Positions 1 to 42,364 of a stretch of DNA of 64,000 nucleotides are shown here, in pieces. The stretch is from Lamellibrachia columna (taxonomy: Eukaryota; Annelida; Polychaeta; Sabellida; Siboglinidae), in contig OY759265.1 of assembly GCA_963662155.1 (NCBI GenBank), positions 45,889,406 to 45,953,405 on the forward strand, written 5' to 3'. The translations under genes and the position numbers were made by a program. The stretch's first letter is position 1. Each line of letters opens with the position of its first letter. The notes under the pieces were generated by a model. That model had not been told where the DNA came from, did no database searches, and worked only from the letters and a program-made list of their open reading frames with translations.

Positions 1-47
1 ATAACGGCTACTGCGACGAAATTTGTTTGAATGCGAATGCTTCAAAC

Positions 48-24968
<24,921 letters not shown>

Positions 24969-27560
24969 CAAAGCTGAGAGATATGGAAACATTGTCCCTG
25001 CTGGATGATCACAGTTCCTGGCTTGGTTGTCTTTGTTGCTGGATGCATTCAGGCCAAGTGGTCATAGGTAGACTGTAACTGGCAGACCGACAGCGTCCCT
25101 TGATGGAACAGCACGATTAAATGTTGCCTGTTTCATCTGCGCAACAGTGGTTCAGGTCTGTTGGTGAATATGCATTTAAGAGAGTTTCCACAGTCACTTG
25201 TGGTAAGTGTGTGGGATGTCTGCGTGTGAGCACAGCCAGACATTCACGGTTGACAGGTCCTTCATTTATATCTTGAGGTTCAGTGCAACAACCCATAACT
25301 TATGCCAAAGTCGCCTTTTGCAGTAACCAGGCCATTGGCTCGCGACTCCGCTAGGTGTGTATGAAGCAGAACGTGAGAACTATCCTTGAACCAACTATAT
25401 TTGTATTGGCAGGTTCTCCCACCCACAGGAGAACACACAATGTGCAATGTGTGTAAAATATATATATATATATATATAATATATAATATATATATAATAT
25501 AATATATATAAATAGATCACAGGAATTTGAATATTGCTCAAATTATATTTTATACCTTACCGTGTGTTCACAACTCCATTAACCAAATCACTCTTTTTTG
25601 ATGTTTTAGCAGTTTCAGCTGCTCTGTGGTTTAAATAAGCATTGTTACACGATAGATATTGTGCGATTTTCAGTTGGCAGAATCTATGGTTTTGAAACCT
25701 CACAGCTCATATTAAACATGAAAGAGCTTTCACACCATCTGGGATCACTGGTTCCGGGATTTGCCCAGAACCTATGATTCCCACTTTAACATTCGTTGAT
25801 TCTCTTTCATCATCTTTACACCCATCACGTCTCGCGGTGTCCTTAATAAGTTAATATGTTTGTATATAATATATAACTACCCATGGTTCAAGAAGAGATG
25901 TAGTTACTTGTTGTTTTACTGTTGTTTGCGTAAGAACGCTGTCTGGTGTCTTCTGGTAGACTCTTGTGAATGTTTGGATGTCTTGTCATGTGTTGAATAT
26001 TGGCCTACACTCCTATAAGGTCAGTGTGTGTAATATTATAATCTTGAGTCAATACACTTGTTCCCATATCTACCTCTCACCTACATCATAAGTGTAATTA
26101 CCCTACCCCTCATAATGGTCTTACCCTCACATTTGTACAAGATCCACTCACCTTGTATATACTGCACAAACACACAACCTTGATTGGACACGTACAAAAT
26201 ATAGGCCAGAATGTTGGGTTAAATATAAATACCCATCATGGTTCACTGTACCAAAAGACATGTCGAGACGTCGTTCAAAAGATTCAACTCATTCAACAAG
26301 GGAAAGTGCCAATAATCAACACGTGTTAATCATGAAATCTTGGTTGGATTGTATTTGTATAATAAATTTGTAACAGCCAGATGCATTGCATTTGGAAATA
26401 CTCTTGATATGTATAACTGGTAACGTATGAACAGTTTCATATTGGTACTGTTTGGTCTATGTACTAAAACGGTCAACAATGCTGCTGTCTCCGTTGTAGT
26501 CTTTGTCATATGTCATTGATAATCACAACTTTCAAAATTGTATTTTGTTCTACCTAAATAGATGTGCCATTCTAGCATACACTAGCCGTCCAATTTACCA
26601 TTTACAAAATGCTCCCATAATATCAGCTGCAACTTAGCAAGTGTCTGTGCTGATGGGCAATTACCAGGTAGAAGCAAGTGTCTGTCCTGATGGGCAATTA
26701 CCAGGTAGAAGCAAGTGTCTGTGCTGATGGGCAATTACCAGATAGACAGTAACTTACTTGAGTGGATTTTAACAAAGAATTAATGCCCATGGATGAATAT
26801 TATTATCTATCATGATGTGTTCCATTGTTTGGTACATATCCCCTGTTGTAGGTAATTACATGGTTTCTCTCTGGAGGGGATTGGGAAAGTAATCCTGTTG
26901 CTAAATGCCAGGGCTGTCCTCACCCACACACACAGTGACAAGTACTATGAGCGTGTATGCCATTTCTGCACACAAGTCTGCATCCAGTCTCTCAGTTTGC
27001 ATTCCTCAAATTCCAACATTGTCTATTCAGTATTCTTGCACTTGACAGGACTGTGGATTTATTTCCACATAAATAGCCCCTCGTGCTATTCACTAAATGA
27101 TAAATGTTTCCAATTGTCGTAGCTGTCTTGCCCTGGAATGTCGCAGGTTTCTGGTGAAGACAGCTTCAGTTTTATTGATGAATCTCATAGTCCAGTTAAA
27201 AAAAATTACTTGGTCAGTCTATATTTCTGGTTATTATAGATCATCAGGATTTGTAATGGTTTGCTGGATGATAACACTAAGATATGTTGCAATGGCTTAG
27301 CAGAGAAAGGACAGGTTGTGCATAAGATTGATGTTATTTGCCAATGTTATTGTAGTAGACACCTGTATAGACGCATACCACTTGTTTGATGTCGAACCGT
27401 AGCGTTGTTTGTGCAATACATGGGTCCCGGGACATGTGTATATGTTGATCCTCTTGTCTGTGTGTGTGTTCTGTGTATATACTGACACAATCACGTCATG
27501 TACATTTGCTCTGTATGTTGTATCGTAATGTATGTAAACGTGATAACATTAAATTAAAAT
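24969..27560 (+). other. FAK 3' UTR (probable) to first plausible poly(A) region
   Basis: No coding signal. Holds a (TA)n stretch at 25457-25510 and a three-fold ~38-bp repeat at 26634-26750 (GCAAGTGTCTGTGCTGATGG). Candidate poly(A) signals are AATAAA near 26360 and ATTAAA near 27549; neither can be chosen without transcript data. Confidence 0.4.
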
Positions 27561-32283
<4,723 letters not shown>

Positions 32284-32530
32284 TATATGCAAATAGCGTT
32301 TAAAAGTGTTGCTTAGACTATTAATATGTAAAGTTTCGTTGTTAAGCTTCTCGATAGCCACATTCCGCTTTCACAAATGTTCGCCCCCCCCCCCCCAGTA
32401 AACATATTGAGTGTATTGTCGTGGTCGGCGTTCCATTTGGAGATCTCCTATTTTCTCACGTGACGAGACCTCGGTGACAAATGTTTGCGAGATCGGCTTC
32501 TCTTTGAGTAGCATTGCTTGAAAGGCGAAC

Positions 32531-35500
32531 ATGGCATCGATGCTGACAAGAACTGCTGCCCAAGTGGCCAGGCGAACGCTGCTTCCGTTGAGTTCGAGGT
32601 TATATTCATCAGAAACACCACTATACTCCCGAGTGGACCCAGTAAAAGGAAAAGTAGGCAAGTACATATTAAATTTAACGGCAACGCGTCACGGTAAAAC
32701 TGGCTGGACGACCTGAGCCGTTAGTTACTGCGATGGCGGCGGTGTCATTGCGGGCTTTAATTTCACGTAAACGCTTTTCGTGGAGGTATGGTACAAATGC
32801 ACTTTTTAAACATGTGTGTATCTTTACTAGACACCGTTTATGCTAATTAAAAAGTTGTTAGCGAAGTTCGTTAAGACGTCCAGAAGTGGGGTCACGTGAA
32901 GGTCACAAAAAAGTTTTGAGTACAAATTTGACGTATGTAATTGTAAAGCGCGGGCCGTTATGTCGTTGAAAATATGCACCTAGATGCGTATGCTACCGGC
33001 AGATTAGATTACTTTTCATACTCAAGAATTGCACTGGTACTGTTGATATAAAAGGTCGAATAGGTGTACGTGAGCTTACTTACCTTTAAAATCGCCCACT
33101 CCAACCAGTTTGTTATTTTTACGAGGGCCGTACATGATTATTCGTTAGCGTGTTTCTCTACGTGCGCGACTGAAATGTTGTTTCATTTTACAAAGAATAA
33201 GTACCATTTTGGCCATACGGAGGTTCCGGGTCGATACATTTTGGTTGCTTCTTGTACGCTTCTGCAATATATTATATGTAATGTGACGTGGTCTGTGTAT
33301 GTCACAGTTGTGTGGCACACACATGCTCTTTTATTATAAAATATGCTGCTATATTTTACCATCATTATATTATAATCCATATTGGAATAACCTTATTCAA
33401 ATAGTTTGAATTTTGAAGCGGTCATACTAAACACCGCCCACAACCACACGTGACCACGGGCAACTGAATCAGCTTGAGCCCCTGTAACTGATATATATAT
33501 ATATAAGGGTATGCAACTAGGAATGACCCCACTCACCTTTCAACATCCGTATCTCGGCGTTGCGATGCGTAATCCGAATACTATGACCTTACACAAATGT
33601 CCCAATGAATAAACTTTCACTATACCTACTTGTCATTAAAAACATATATGGATTTCTTATGAAAAGCAAAGGATTTTGCACCTCACTACCCAACAAGCAC
33701 CTCACTTCCGGTAACATTGTAACGTTAACGTATGCTGTGCGGTGTTATTTCTGTGCGTACAGTCGTTAACGTACCGCTTTTCATAAGAAATCCATATATG
33801 TTTTTAATGACAAGTAGGTATAGTGAAAGTTTATTCATTGGGACATTTGTGTAAGGTCATAGTATTCGGATTACGCATCGCAACGCCGAGATACGGATGT
33901 TGAAAGGTGAGTGGGGTCATTCCTAGTTGCATACCCTTATATATATATATCAGTTACAGGGGCTCAAGCTGATTCAGTTGCCCGTGCACGTGACAATATC
34001 ACCTCATGTAAACCCAGCTTTACACCGTGATCCAATCGCCAGCATCGATCCAGTGTCTGACAACTTGTTTTCTTGCCTCCTAAAAACATCTGCACACCCA
34101 TAGCATAATCTATATGCTTTTCTGTGATGATGTTTTAATTTATTTATATATTTAAAGGACTTTTAGTTTGCATGCACATTAGCGTAAGCACACCATCATG
34201 TATCATGACATCTTTTAGAAGTGATTGTTTCAATGTTTATAACTTTAACATTTTACTGCAATGTTACCAAGAGTAACTCTACATTATCCACCTCCATGTT
34301 TCAGCTGATGACCAAGTTGACATGCCAGATACACTTGGCCATGCTGTAGGAATAGAGCGTTTCGAGCTGTTGGCTCGTGCTGCAGGAAACGAGGCAAGTC
34401 TAGATCTTTGTAGAACTTAGTCACCCTTGGAATCTTGTGAAACTCTGAGAGATTTTACAATTGTTTAAAAGGAATACTTGGGGAAAAAGGAATACTTGTT
34501 GTGCATGTTATTGTCCTCCGACATGCGAAGGAAACATGCACTCCCAATTACACAAAACATGCTAAAAGCTATAATCATGTTTTGCAAGACATGCCGTATC
34601 TGATCAAAATAAATCTTTTGGTGCCACCAGTTGGGAAAATAACTGCATAAATTCACGATCTTATTAGAGAGACCGAGAGAGGGCCAACTTCCGGAGAAAT
34701 TTAATGTGATTTAGAGGATGTCACTTCTGAAATGTCTGTTTTGACCCATCGACCTTTTAACCAAATACATAGTAGGTATTTCACTAAGTTTTGGCAAGGC
34801 GCCCAGGCAGGTAAACCTGGCCAAGTTTGAATTCAGAGTAAATCTGCAATGCCTATCCAACATGAAGCAACCCTCTGTTTGCACAAAAGGTATGCAGCAA
34901 ACCAGTTGAAGTATATCAGTATAAAGTGAATAAAAGTTGCAAGATGTGGCATTTCAACAAAATTACAAATTCCACTTTATTCCAGGCTTGTTGTTTTATT
35001 TGCTAAAATAACATCTTAATAAAGTTCTAACTAGACCTACATAGTGTACCAATCCAACTGTTTACAACTGGGACTGCTTATCAATTATTAACTGCTTAAC
35101 CCCTTTTGTTTTGGTGTACTGCCGAGCTTGGGTCTCCCAAGGATTTTAGTGCAATAGAAATGTTTTATATACTATTATTATTTGTATAAAAGTGCTGCAT
35201 CTCTTGAACAATCAGTGTATTGATGGATGTCACATGAACAGTGTTCTGCATGCAGGATCCATTTGAATTGAACATCAAGAAGAGGGCGAAGGGTACCAAA
35301 GGCGAGCCCACCATCATTCCCTCCATGTACCACTACAGACTTGTCGGCTGCATCTGTAAGTGGTAATTTCTTAGGGGTGTTCTCAAAACATAATTTGTAT
35401 GACATTACACAAGACTGATGTTAATAACATCAGACCATCCATCCACTGCATGACACTTGAATTACATCAATCCGTGTGCGTGAAGTTATAACCACCACGA

Positions 35501-35989
35501 ACTGGAATCCAGTTGTTTTGGGTCTTGATGTTTTGACATCTCTTACAACTAACACTAATGCAGCTTTTTGTCATCATGTGATACGTAGACCAGAATTGAA
35601 TTCTATTCTTAATGACTTGTGTGAATAATCTGTTGCTAAGGGCAGTTCTGAAACATTCTACACATAATTATTGAATATTTTAAAAACTGCATTTGCTCCC
35701 GGGGGTACAATTATTGGAAAAATATCACGTATATAACCCAGCAAGAAAGCTAATATATCACTTATTTAAAAAAATTACATTAATTGAAAAAGAAATATTT
35801 GGTTGCAATTGTGTCCAGTAGTCGTTGATCGTTGTGTGTGTATGACTGAACGAGTGGTTTGTGTTGCCAGGCGAGGAGGACGCTGTGAGCATCAACTGGA
35901 TGTACCTGTACAAGGGCGAGCCACGCCGGTGTAACTGCGGCTATTGGTTCAAGCTGGTCGACCTTGAAGTCCGTGACTACGGTCAATAG
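32531..35989 (+). CDS. COX5B: Cytochrome c oxidase subunit 5B, four exons
   Basis: Nuclear-encoded, zinc-binding subunit of complex IV on the matrix side of the inner mitochondrial membrane. Exons: 32531-32657, 34305-34393, 35256-35355, 35871-35989 (stop TAG); 144 aa, with phases 1, 0 and 1. The N-terminus [15 protein letters not shown] is rich in Arg and free of acids, as expected for a matrix presequence. Family matches are [31 protein letters not shown], the zinc ligands in GCICEED, and the C-terminal [11 protein letters not shown]. The last pair is CxC, as in insect COX5B, and not CxxC as in mammals. Introns 1 and 2 begin with GC (AG|GCAAGT after 32657 and GAG|GCAAGT after 34393); intron 3 begins GTAAGT. 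Intron 1 carries a 532-bp transposon. An alternative first exon is possible at 32733. Confidence 0.93.
32733..32790 (+). CDS. Possible alternative first exon of COX5B
   Basis: A short open frame [19 protein letters not shown] is Arg-rich and acid-free, like a mitochondrial presequence. It ends TATG|GTACAA in phase 1, the phase exon 2 needs. It lies 75 bp after the main exon 1 donor. There is no homology or transcript support, so this is a suggestion only. Confidence 0.25.
33455..33986. mobile_element. Foldback DNA transposon with 8-bp target duplication
   Basis: Nearly perfect inverted arms, 33455-33667 and 33776-33986 (about 212 bp each), around a 108-bp spacer. Ends are CACGGGCAACTG and CAGTTGCCCGTG. 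It is flanked by identical 8-bp direct repeats CACGTGAC (33447-33454 and 33987-33994). The arms differ mainly by one TA in a (TA)n run, which suggests recent insertion or gene conversion between arms. Non-coding, so non-autonomous. An 8-bp duplication fits hAT or P-type families; superfamily unresolved. Confidence 0.92.
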
Positions 35990-37440
35990 ACAAATACCAC
36001 AATTAGTTGGAGCAGCCAGCGGTTCCACGTGTGGCACAACTCGATAGTTATGTTATTCGGAAGTGATGGAAGCACATTTTACTCGGATAGGACGATGCTG
36101 TGAACATGGGCTGGCATGAACATGGCTGCTGTACTGGGTGTAGTACAAATGTTTTGGAAGCAGGGGGTGTGGCGCCATGTTGTGTTGGCCTACACTCGGG
36201 CTGGCCAGTTGGGTCGGTTTCTGTTTGTTGCAGGTTTACTGTTGACTAACGACAACGTGTTATGTTGTAGTACGGGTTGCAACATTAAAAAGGAAGTCCT
36301 TTTTGGGTATCTACCACTGGTGACTCTGGTTTCATAATTTCTTGGAACAAGATGTAGCATGAATGTATTCTGCCGTCCTTACAAAACTGTATTCAGTTTT
36401 ACAGCATGGACTGTGTAAAGTGATAATACACTGATTCATCTTCTGGCCTAGATTGATGCCAACTGATTTTTACCAGCTAGTATATGCTGATCTTAATGCA
36501 CACATAAAAACAAATGGAATGTAGCCAAAACTTGCAGTTTGTTTATTTGAGTTATCTGCACTCTGACCCGGATATGTGTATCCAGCAGACTTGGGGTCAA
36601 GTATATTATATCAACAAAATTTATCAATTTCATATCGAAAAAATTAAGTATGTGATGAGAGCAACTGTAAACTTTTACATACTCAATGCCAACACAACAT
36701 CTTAGTTACTTTATTTAATTCATGCAAATTGTGACCCATAACAGCAAATATAATTGACTGTAGCAAATATTTTAACTGATACTTTCAATTACATTTTCAC
36801 CAATTCCAGTTGCTTTCCTAAACAAAATGGCAATGACAAATGAATTACAATGTACAAGTTTGGTAACGTTTATAACACAAATAATACAAGTTAGTTGTGC
36901 TACTCAAGGATGTTGTACACCATATGTACCATTTAGGGCTCCCTGTACGACATGTATTGGCTCTAAAAATAATCTTGATAAAAATCGTTATATTCTGAGT
37001 GCAGGTCAATCACATCCTCATGAAACAGATCCCACTAGCATAGCATTGTACTTTTTGCAAGATCCACAAGGCATGGGATTAATGTTCATACACAAAACCT
37101 GTTTTCCAAACGCTGACTGGAAAGTGAGGTGAAACTGAATCTTGCAGTTGTGATTTTTGCTTATTTTATAAGGTGAATTGATGGAGACTCAGAAGAAAAT
37201 TTTTATTTGCATCATTTGAAGTAAATTAGAACTTGCAGCAGCAATACTTTCAGTAACAAACAGAAAAACATGGCTAGTTCATGAATACAATTTATGTCAA
37301 CTTCAATATAGCAGTGAACACTCACTAAACTGTACAGTAGTAAATATTTATTGTCGATACAAATCACACTGTGCACATGTCATTAGTTTATAATTTAAAA
37401 CAGTAGTCGTACAAGGGGTTTTGGCGAAAGAGAACCTGCA
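35990..37440. other. COX5B 3' UTR and intergenic DNA, no gene seen
   Basis: No canonical AATAAA soon after the stop; ATTAAA lies near 36283. A ~100-codon open frame at 36827-37132 is Cys-containing but resembles no family I know and lacks supporting signals. Confidence 0.4.
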
Positions 37441-37454
37441 TTGCATTGTTCTTG

Positions 37455-37625
37455 ATACATTCATTCAGTCGTATCCTGTTGCATAGACACCAGATAGAAG
37501 GGACCATCTTTTCCGAAATTCATGGGCAAATTGGGGTAGTTTCGAAACGGCAGTAGGTGGTTTTGAACTCTGGTCCCCTCGACTGAAAGGCTGACACTAC
37601 CATGTAGACTGCCATGCCCCACACT
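37455..37625 (-). repeat. tRNA-derived SINE (family 1), reverse
   Basis: The reverse complement has GTGTGGGGCATGGCAGTC, B-box-like CCAGAGTTCAAAACC and CTGGTGTCTATGCAACAGG, matching the SINE at 14085. Confidence 0.75.
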
Positions 37626-37629
37626 GACA

Positions 37630-39195
37630 ACGGCCAAATATTCTAACATTACTTCTAAGCCATACCTTATAACATTAATATATGAAACGTTCATCTGCAA
37701 AATGTATTGTATCCAAATTGTGCATTTTGAGATAAATCATGTTTTCTGTTGCACGTTGAGCGATAGATAGGACAACCATTATTTCATAAGTGTAGCATAA
37801 AATTAATTTTTGCTGCAAGACATCTCCATCGTTATCAACTTGATAGCAGCACACGACCTCTCTTAACTCAATTTGTGTGACTTGGGGTTATAACGTACAT
37901 GTTTTTTTGTGGATAAACATTTCATATTTTTGGTTTATGACTATATTCTAGATCAAAAGAAAAGATGTAAAAATTTAATTCACCATTCATAACAGCTTCC
38001 CTAGTTATAATAATTGACTGCCATCATTGCTGCCCGCTTCACTAATTATTTAATACATTTTTAAACATGAATTATCCAGTACAAGAGATAACTTGTGTTC
38101 GCAGACTAACTATAGTTATAAAGATCTTTGGCATCTATGGCCCAAGTGATTTTATTCATTATGTTTTAATGTTTTATAACAACATTCACTGTTCCTAATT
38201 AAAACCAGTCTGATGTAAAAATAAAAATGATTGCATCCGTCTTTCTGGCTGCTCCTCCTCCAGACTACTTGGTTGGTAGGACAGAACACCGAGCCTGGTC
38301 CTGAAATGAATACTGAACAGTTTTCTGAAAATGAAAGCAAAAAACCATTAAAACTTTCTCAAAACGAAGCCACACAATAATAATGCGTTCCATGTTTCAC
38401 TTTACAAATTCATGTAGAGATTGAATTCATGCAGAAATGCGTGCTGAATTACATGCATAGATGGGCATTGAATTGCTCACCTGGACGGGGGCAGATCCCT
38501 TTTACATACAAACCTCATCATTGTTCAAAAGAGCTTAATTCATTTGAACTTTGATATGGTTTCCAGTGAAGTTTCTTTCACAATGCAGAAAGTCAAGACA
38601 TGAAAAAGATTTTAACAAGACTGCCATCCAAAGAAAAAAACAGATGGCAAAAAAACAAATATACAAAGCTATTAGAATGTAGCGGACAAACGTTTTTAGT
38701 AATGTTTAAAAAAAATACCATTTCAACTGGTGTATTTTAATTAACATACATATAGATGCTTATCCATTCTGCGAGTCACTTAACATTTTTTCTCTGCGAC
38801 ATGGAATAGATGTGATAAAGAAACAGTTTCATGATGATACATTTAATGGCATCTTTTAATTATATTGTCCCACCAAAAACTGCCAAGGCAGAATATCATT
38901 GCACACTGAGAATTATATAGAAATACTTCAGGTTTAAACATTTCTGTACTACATAGTAGATACAGTGTCCCGTCAATTTCTTAGTGGTTTGGTGTAATAC
39001 TATGTCCGGAACAAATTTCATCAAATTTTTTATAGAAAGCCAACTTGACACTGATTAGAGCCATGTAAATACTTCAAGCAGAGGGAGACTTACCATCATG
39101 AACAGATCAGATCATTGGACCCTGTCAGCCAAGCGGCGTGCATTAAGCATTGTGCATGTAATGGCATGTGGCAGCAGAAGCTGAAAGATCAATCT
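37630..39195. other. Intergenic, no gene seen
   Basis: A/T-rich. A weak ~35-bp repeat of ATTGAATTCATGCA type occurs near 38405-38475. Confidence 0.5.
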
Positions 39196-39214
39196 AGCAG
39201 CACAAGGCAATGTG

Positions 39215-39725
39215 AGAGGTGGGGGGGAAATGTGTCCAAAACACACCCTTGACATGGGGAAAGTGTGGCTAAAACACACCCATCATGAAGGGAGAAGTGT
39301 GCCCAAAACACAACCCAGTCATGTACAGGAAGTGTGGCCAAAACAGCCCCTATTAAATAGGGGGAAGTGTGGCCAAAACACACCCCTCTCATGTAGAAGT
39401 GTGGCCAAAATAAACCCGTCACATGGGGGGAAGTGTTGCCAAAACACATCCTTGTCACGTACAGGAATTGTGGCCAAAACACCTCTTAAGCATAGGGAAG
39501 TGTGTCCAAAACACACCTGTCATGTAAGGGAAGTGTGGCCAAGACACACCCGTCATGTAGGCGAAGTGTGGCCAAAACACACCCCATGTCATGTAGGGAA
39601 ATGTGACCAAAATACACCCATGTCACGTACAGGATGTGTGTCCTAAACACGTCCCTGTCGTGTGGTGGGACATGTGGCCAAGACACACCCGTCATGTGGG
39701 GGGAGGCATGGTTAAAATATGCCCG
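39215..39725. repeat. ~33-bp minisatellite
   Basis: About 15 degenerate copies built on GAAGTGTGGCCAAAACACAC followed by CCGTCATGTAGG. No source sequence identified. Confidence 0.88.
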
Positions 39726-40639
39726 TCACACCATGTCAAATCAGCCAATAGTGACTGCCCTCAGCCACACTAAATTACAATACTGTCCAAATGTTTCAAT
39801 TTGAATGAAGCTATTTTTGGGTACGTGGTTAGCACTGGATTTGGCATGTGAATTTTAGCTGCTAACAAAGGCAAAAAACTAGGATAATATTTTATTTTGT
39901 GTGATTACTTTGCACCTAAATTTATCACAATTTAAAGAGAAGACATGGTGTGACGTATTGGTTAAACATATGCACAAAACTTCATAAAAATATTAGCAAT
40001 TTCAACATAATTACAAACTGGTAATACCCCGGAAGTTGGTAAATCCATCTACGTCATCGTAGTAATTCATCAAGGGCTTTTTAATCGTTTGATTCACGAG
40101 GGGTGAACCAACTTGTTAACCCTGCACGTACAGTGGCGCCATCTATCTTGGTAAGCGTTGCTTACAAGACAAATCAGTTTTGGAAAAAAACCAATGAACC
40201 AAACAATTAAAAAGCCCCAAAACAGCCAAATTTGTATGAATGCCTACCGATGTTTTGGACAACAAACCAAATTTAGTAAATTTTTGGTTCTGGAAGATCA
40301 TTTACATTGAATAAAACATGCTTACCTATGAGCAAAGGAAGTAGCATTTGCCAAGGAGTAAAAAGCAAATGAGAAAAACATGCATTTCATGACAGTGCTT
40401 AGAAGACAAATAATAATATGAAGTAAACATGTGTTAGAATTAGCACCAAACAAGAACTTTCTAAATACAGTGGCCTTTGCTTAACAGAATCACTTTGGAC
40501 CAGAGCAATTTTTTTAGACAAAAATCGCAATTTAGTTAAATAAATCTCACAAAGGCTTATCCGTGTTACAATGGCTAGTCGATATTTTCGTTTATGTAGT
40601 GTTTTACACATCGTAAAGTTGAACAACAGGTTATGGACA

Positions 40640-41365
40640 AAACTGGACAGGTGTTGACAAACCAAGCAGACCAACTCAACCGATGGAAAGAGTATTTCGA
40701 AGAACTACTAAACCGACCTTCACCTGATGAGCCTCCAGATATACAACAGCTGAAACACCACTTTGCATCAACACCGACAGACCGTCAAAACAGGAAACCA
40801 GGAAAGCAATCCTGCAGTTGACGAACCGTGGCACAGACCGAGACATCAAAAGTAGGATGTGAAAAGCCATAGCAGCGTTTAAGACCATGAGACCCATTTA
40901 GACTTCACAGGTCATCTCCGTCAAGACCAAACTTTGAATTTTTAACACCAATGTAAAGCCAGTCCTTCTTTATGTGTGTGACACCTGGCGCATAACAAAG
41001 ACAGACCTTCATTAACAGATGCTTGAAGGCCAACTTCACATCAATTGGCAGGACAAAATCAAAAATGAATAAATCTGGAAAAGAATTAGACAAGCCCAAA
41101 GCAGAAGCCCAGATCAAGAGAAGAAAGTGGGATTGGCTGGGCCACACCCTGCGAAAACCAACATCCAGCATGGTACGCCATGCTCTAAAATGGGACCCAC
41201 AAGGGAAATGGAAGAGAGGAAGACCACACTACACTCGGAGTAGGTCTGTGGAGACTGAAGGGCAGACGTTGGGACACTCCTTGGGTCAGCTGGAAGTTTT
41301 GTGCCGAGACAGCGCCAAGTGGAAGAAGCTTGTGGTCGACCTATGGTCCACATGGGTATAACTCA
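40640..41365 (+). pseudogene. Decayed non-LTR retrotransposon (RT ends joined)
   Basis: The 5' part encodes QLNRWKEYFEELLNRPSP, the segment before the RT core. The 3' part encodes IKRRKWDWLGHTLRKP and DPQGKWKRGRP, the classic C-terminus of RTE/jockey-type elements. The catalytic core is missing, so this copy has a large internal deletion plus frameshifts. Related to the copy at 52830-54500. Confidence 0.8.
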
Positions 41366-41934
41366 AGTAAGTCAAGTGTTTTACCAGCACCATTAGACTT
41401 GCACAATGTATCGTTTTTCATGCCAAAATCACTGATCAATAGTCATATAGCCTTGGGTGTTTCCAGGAAAACCAGTCATTTCATGCAACAATGTATCATG
41501 TTTTTTTTTTAAATCTGATTCTACTTCTGTTAAGCGGTGCATTTTAACACAACTGGAATATACAGCCTGTAGAATGATTCCACGGCAGCCATTTTAATTC
41601 TACTAAATACTAGTGATCCTGTTTCAGCACAAGCTATCAGTCAGTTTTAGGCACCTTATCTTAACACCAAGCATTGTACCAGCCTACATGCAAATCCATC
41701 AGTTGGTGAACTTTTGCCAGTCCACATGTCTGCTATATTTTAAGAAACATTTCTGCCACTGCCAAAGACTCTTCTGCTATTTTCACACTAAAATGCACAT
41801 GTCTATCAAAGTCCCATATATTCAAGCACAAGGAATTCTAACAATGTATATAAAAAGTAAATTCATTTACACATTTTATTGTGAACGACCACTAGCCTAA
41901 ACATGATGGTTACTGGCAGCTGCTTCCACCATTA

Positions 41935-42075
41935 GACAAGCGAGTCCCATAGACAAACTTCCTTCCAAGGTCAGACAAGCAAGTCCCCAGAGCAAACTTC
42001 CTTCCAAGGTTAGACTAGTGAGTCTCCTAGGCAAACTTCCTTCCAAGGTTAAACAAGCGAGTTCCCAGGGGTTCA
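41935..42075. repeat. Detached block of the 39-bp minisatellite
   Basis: Four diverged copies of CAAACTTCCTTCCAAGGTTA, about 290 bp before the main array. The gap 42080-42360 contains a weak - strand exon-like stretch (see rejected items). Confidence 0.88.
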
Positions 42076-42364
42076 GCCTACTGTTATGTTTCTCATTGGC
42101 GACTATGTTAACGTTTTGCATTATTATAAGCGGGACCACCAAAAATTCTTAAACTTCTTACCTGCCGTTGTCATCATCTCATAGACATGCTGATCAAGTT
42201 TGGTCAAAGTTTCGTACTTTACTTCTAAAAATCCACAGTTATACTTGCCAACGTGCCTGTTCAAATGCAGTTATGTCAGATGATGATTTTTTTTAAATTA
42301 CACATATCTAAAATTACGGTGCACTACATTCGTCTGTAACACACTAGGAAGTGTAACTGAGGCA

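Noticed and set aside
36827..37132. 101-aa Cys-containing + open frame
   Set aside because: No signal peptide, no recognised motif, ordinary A/T-rich intergenic surroundings.
42162..42222. - strand exon-like stretch (KYETLTKLDQHVYEMM, donor GTAAGA) as MTAP's last exon
   Set aside because: It needs an incoming phase 1, but the MTAP exon at 43356 ends in phase 0, and it does not resemble the MTAP C-terminus. Could belong to an unrecognised gene.
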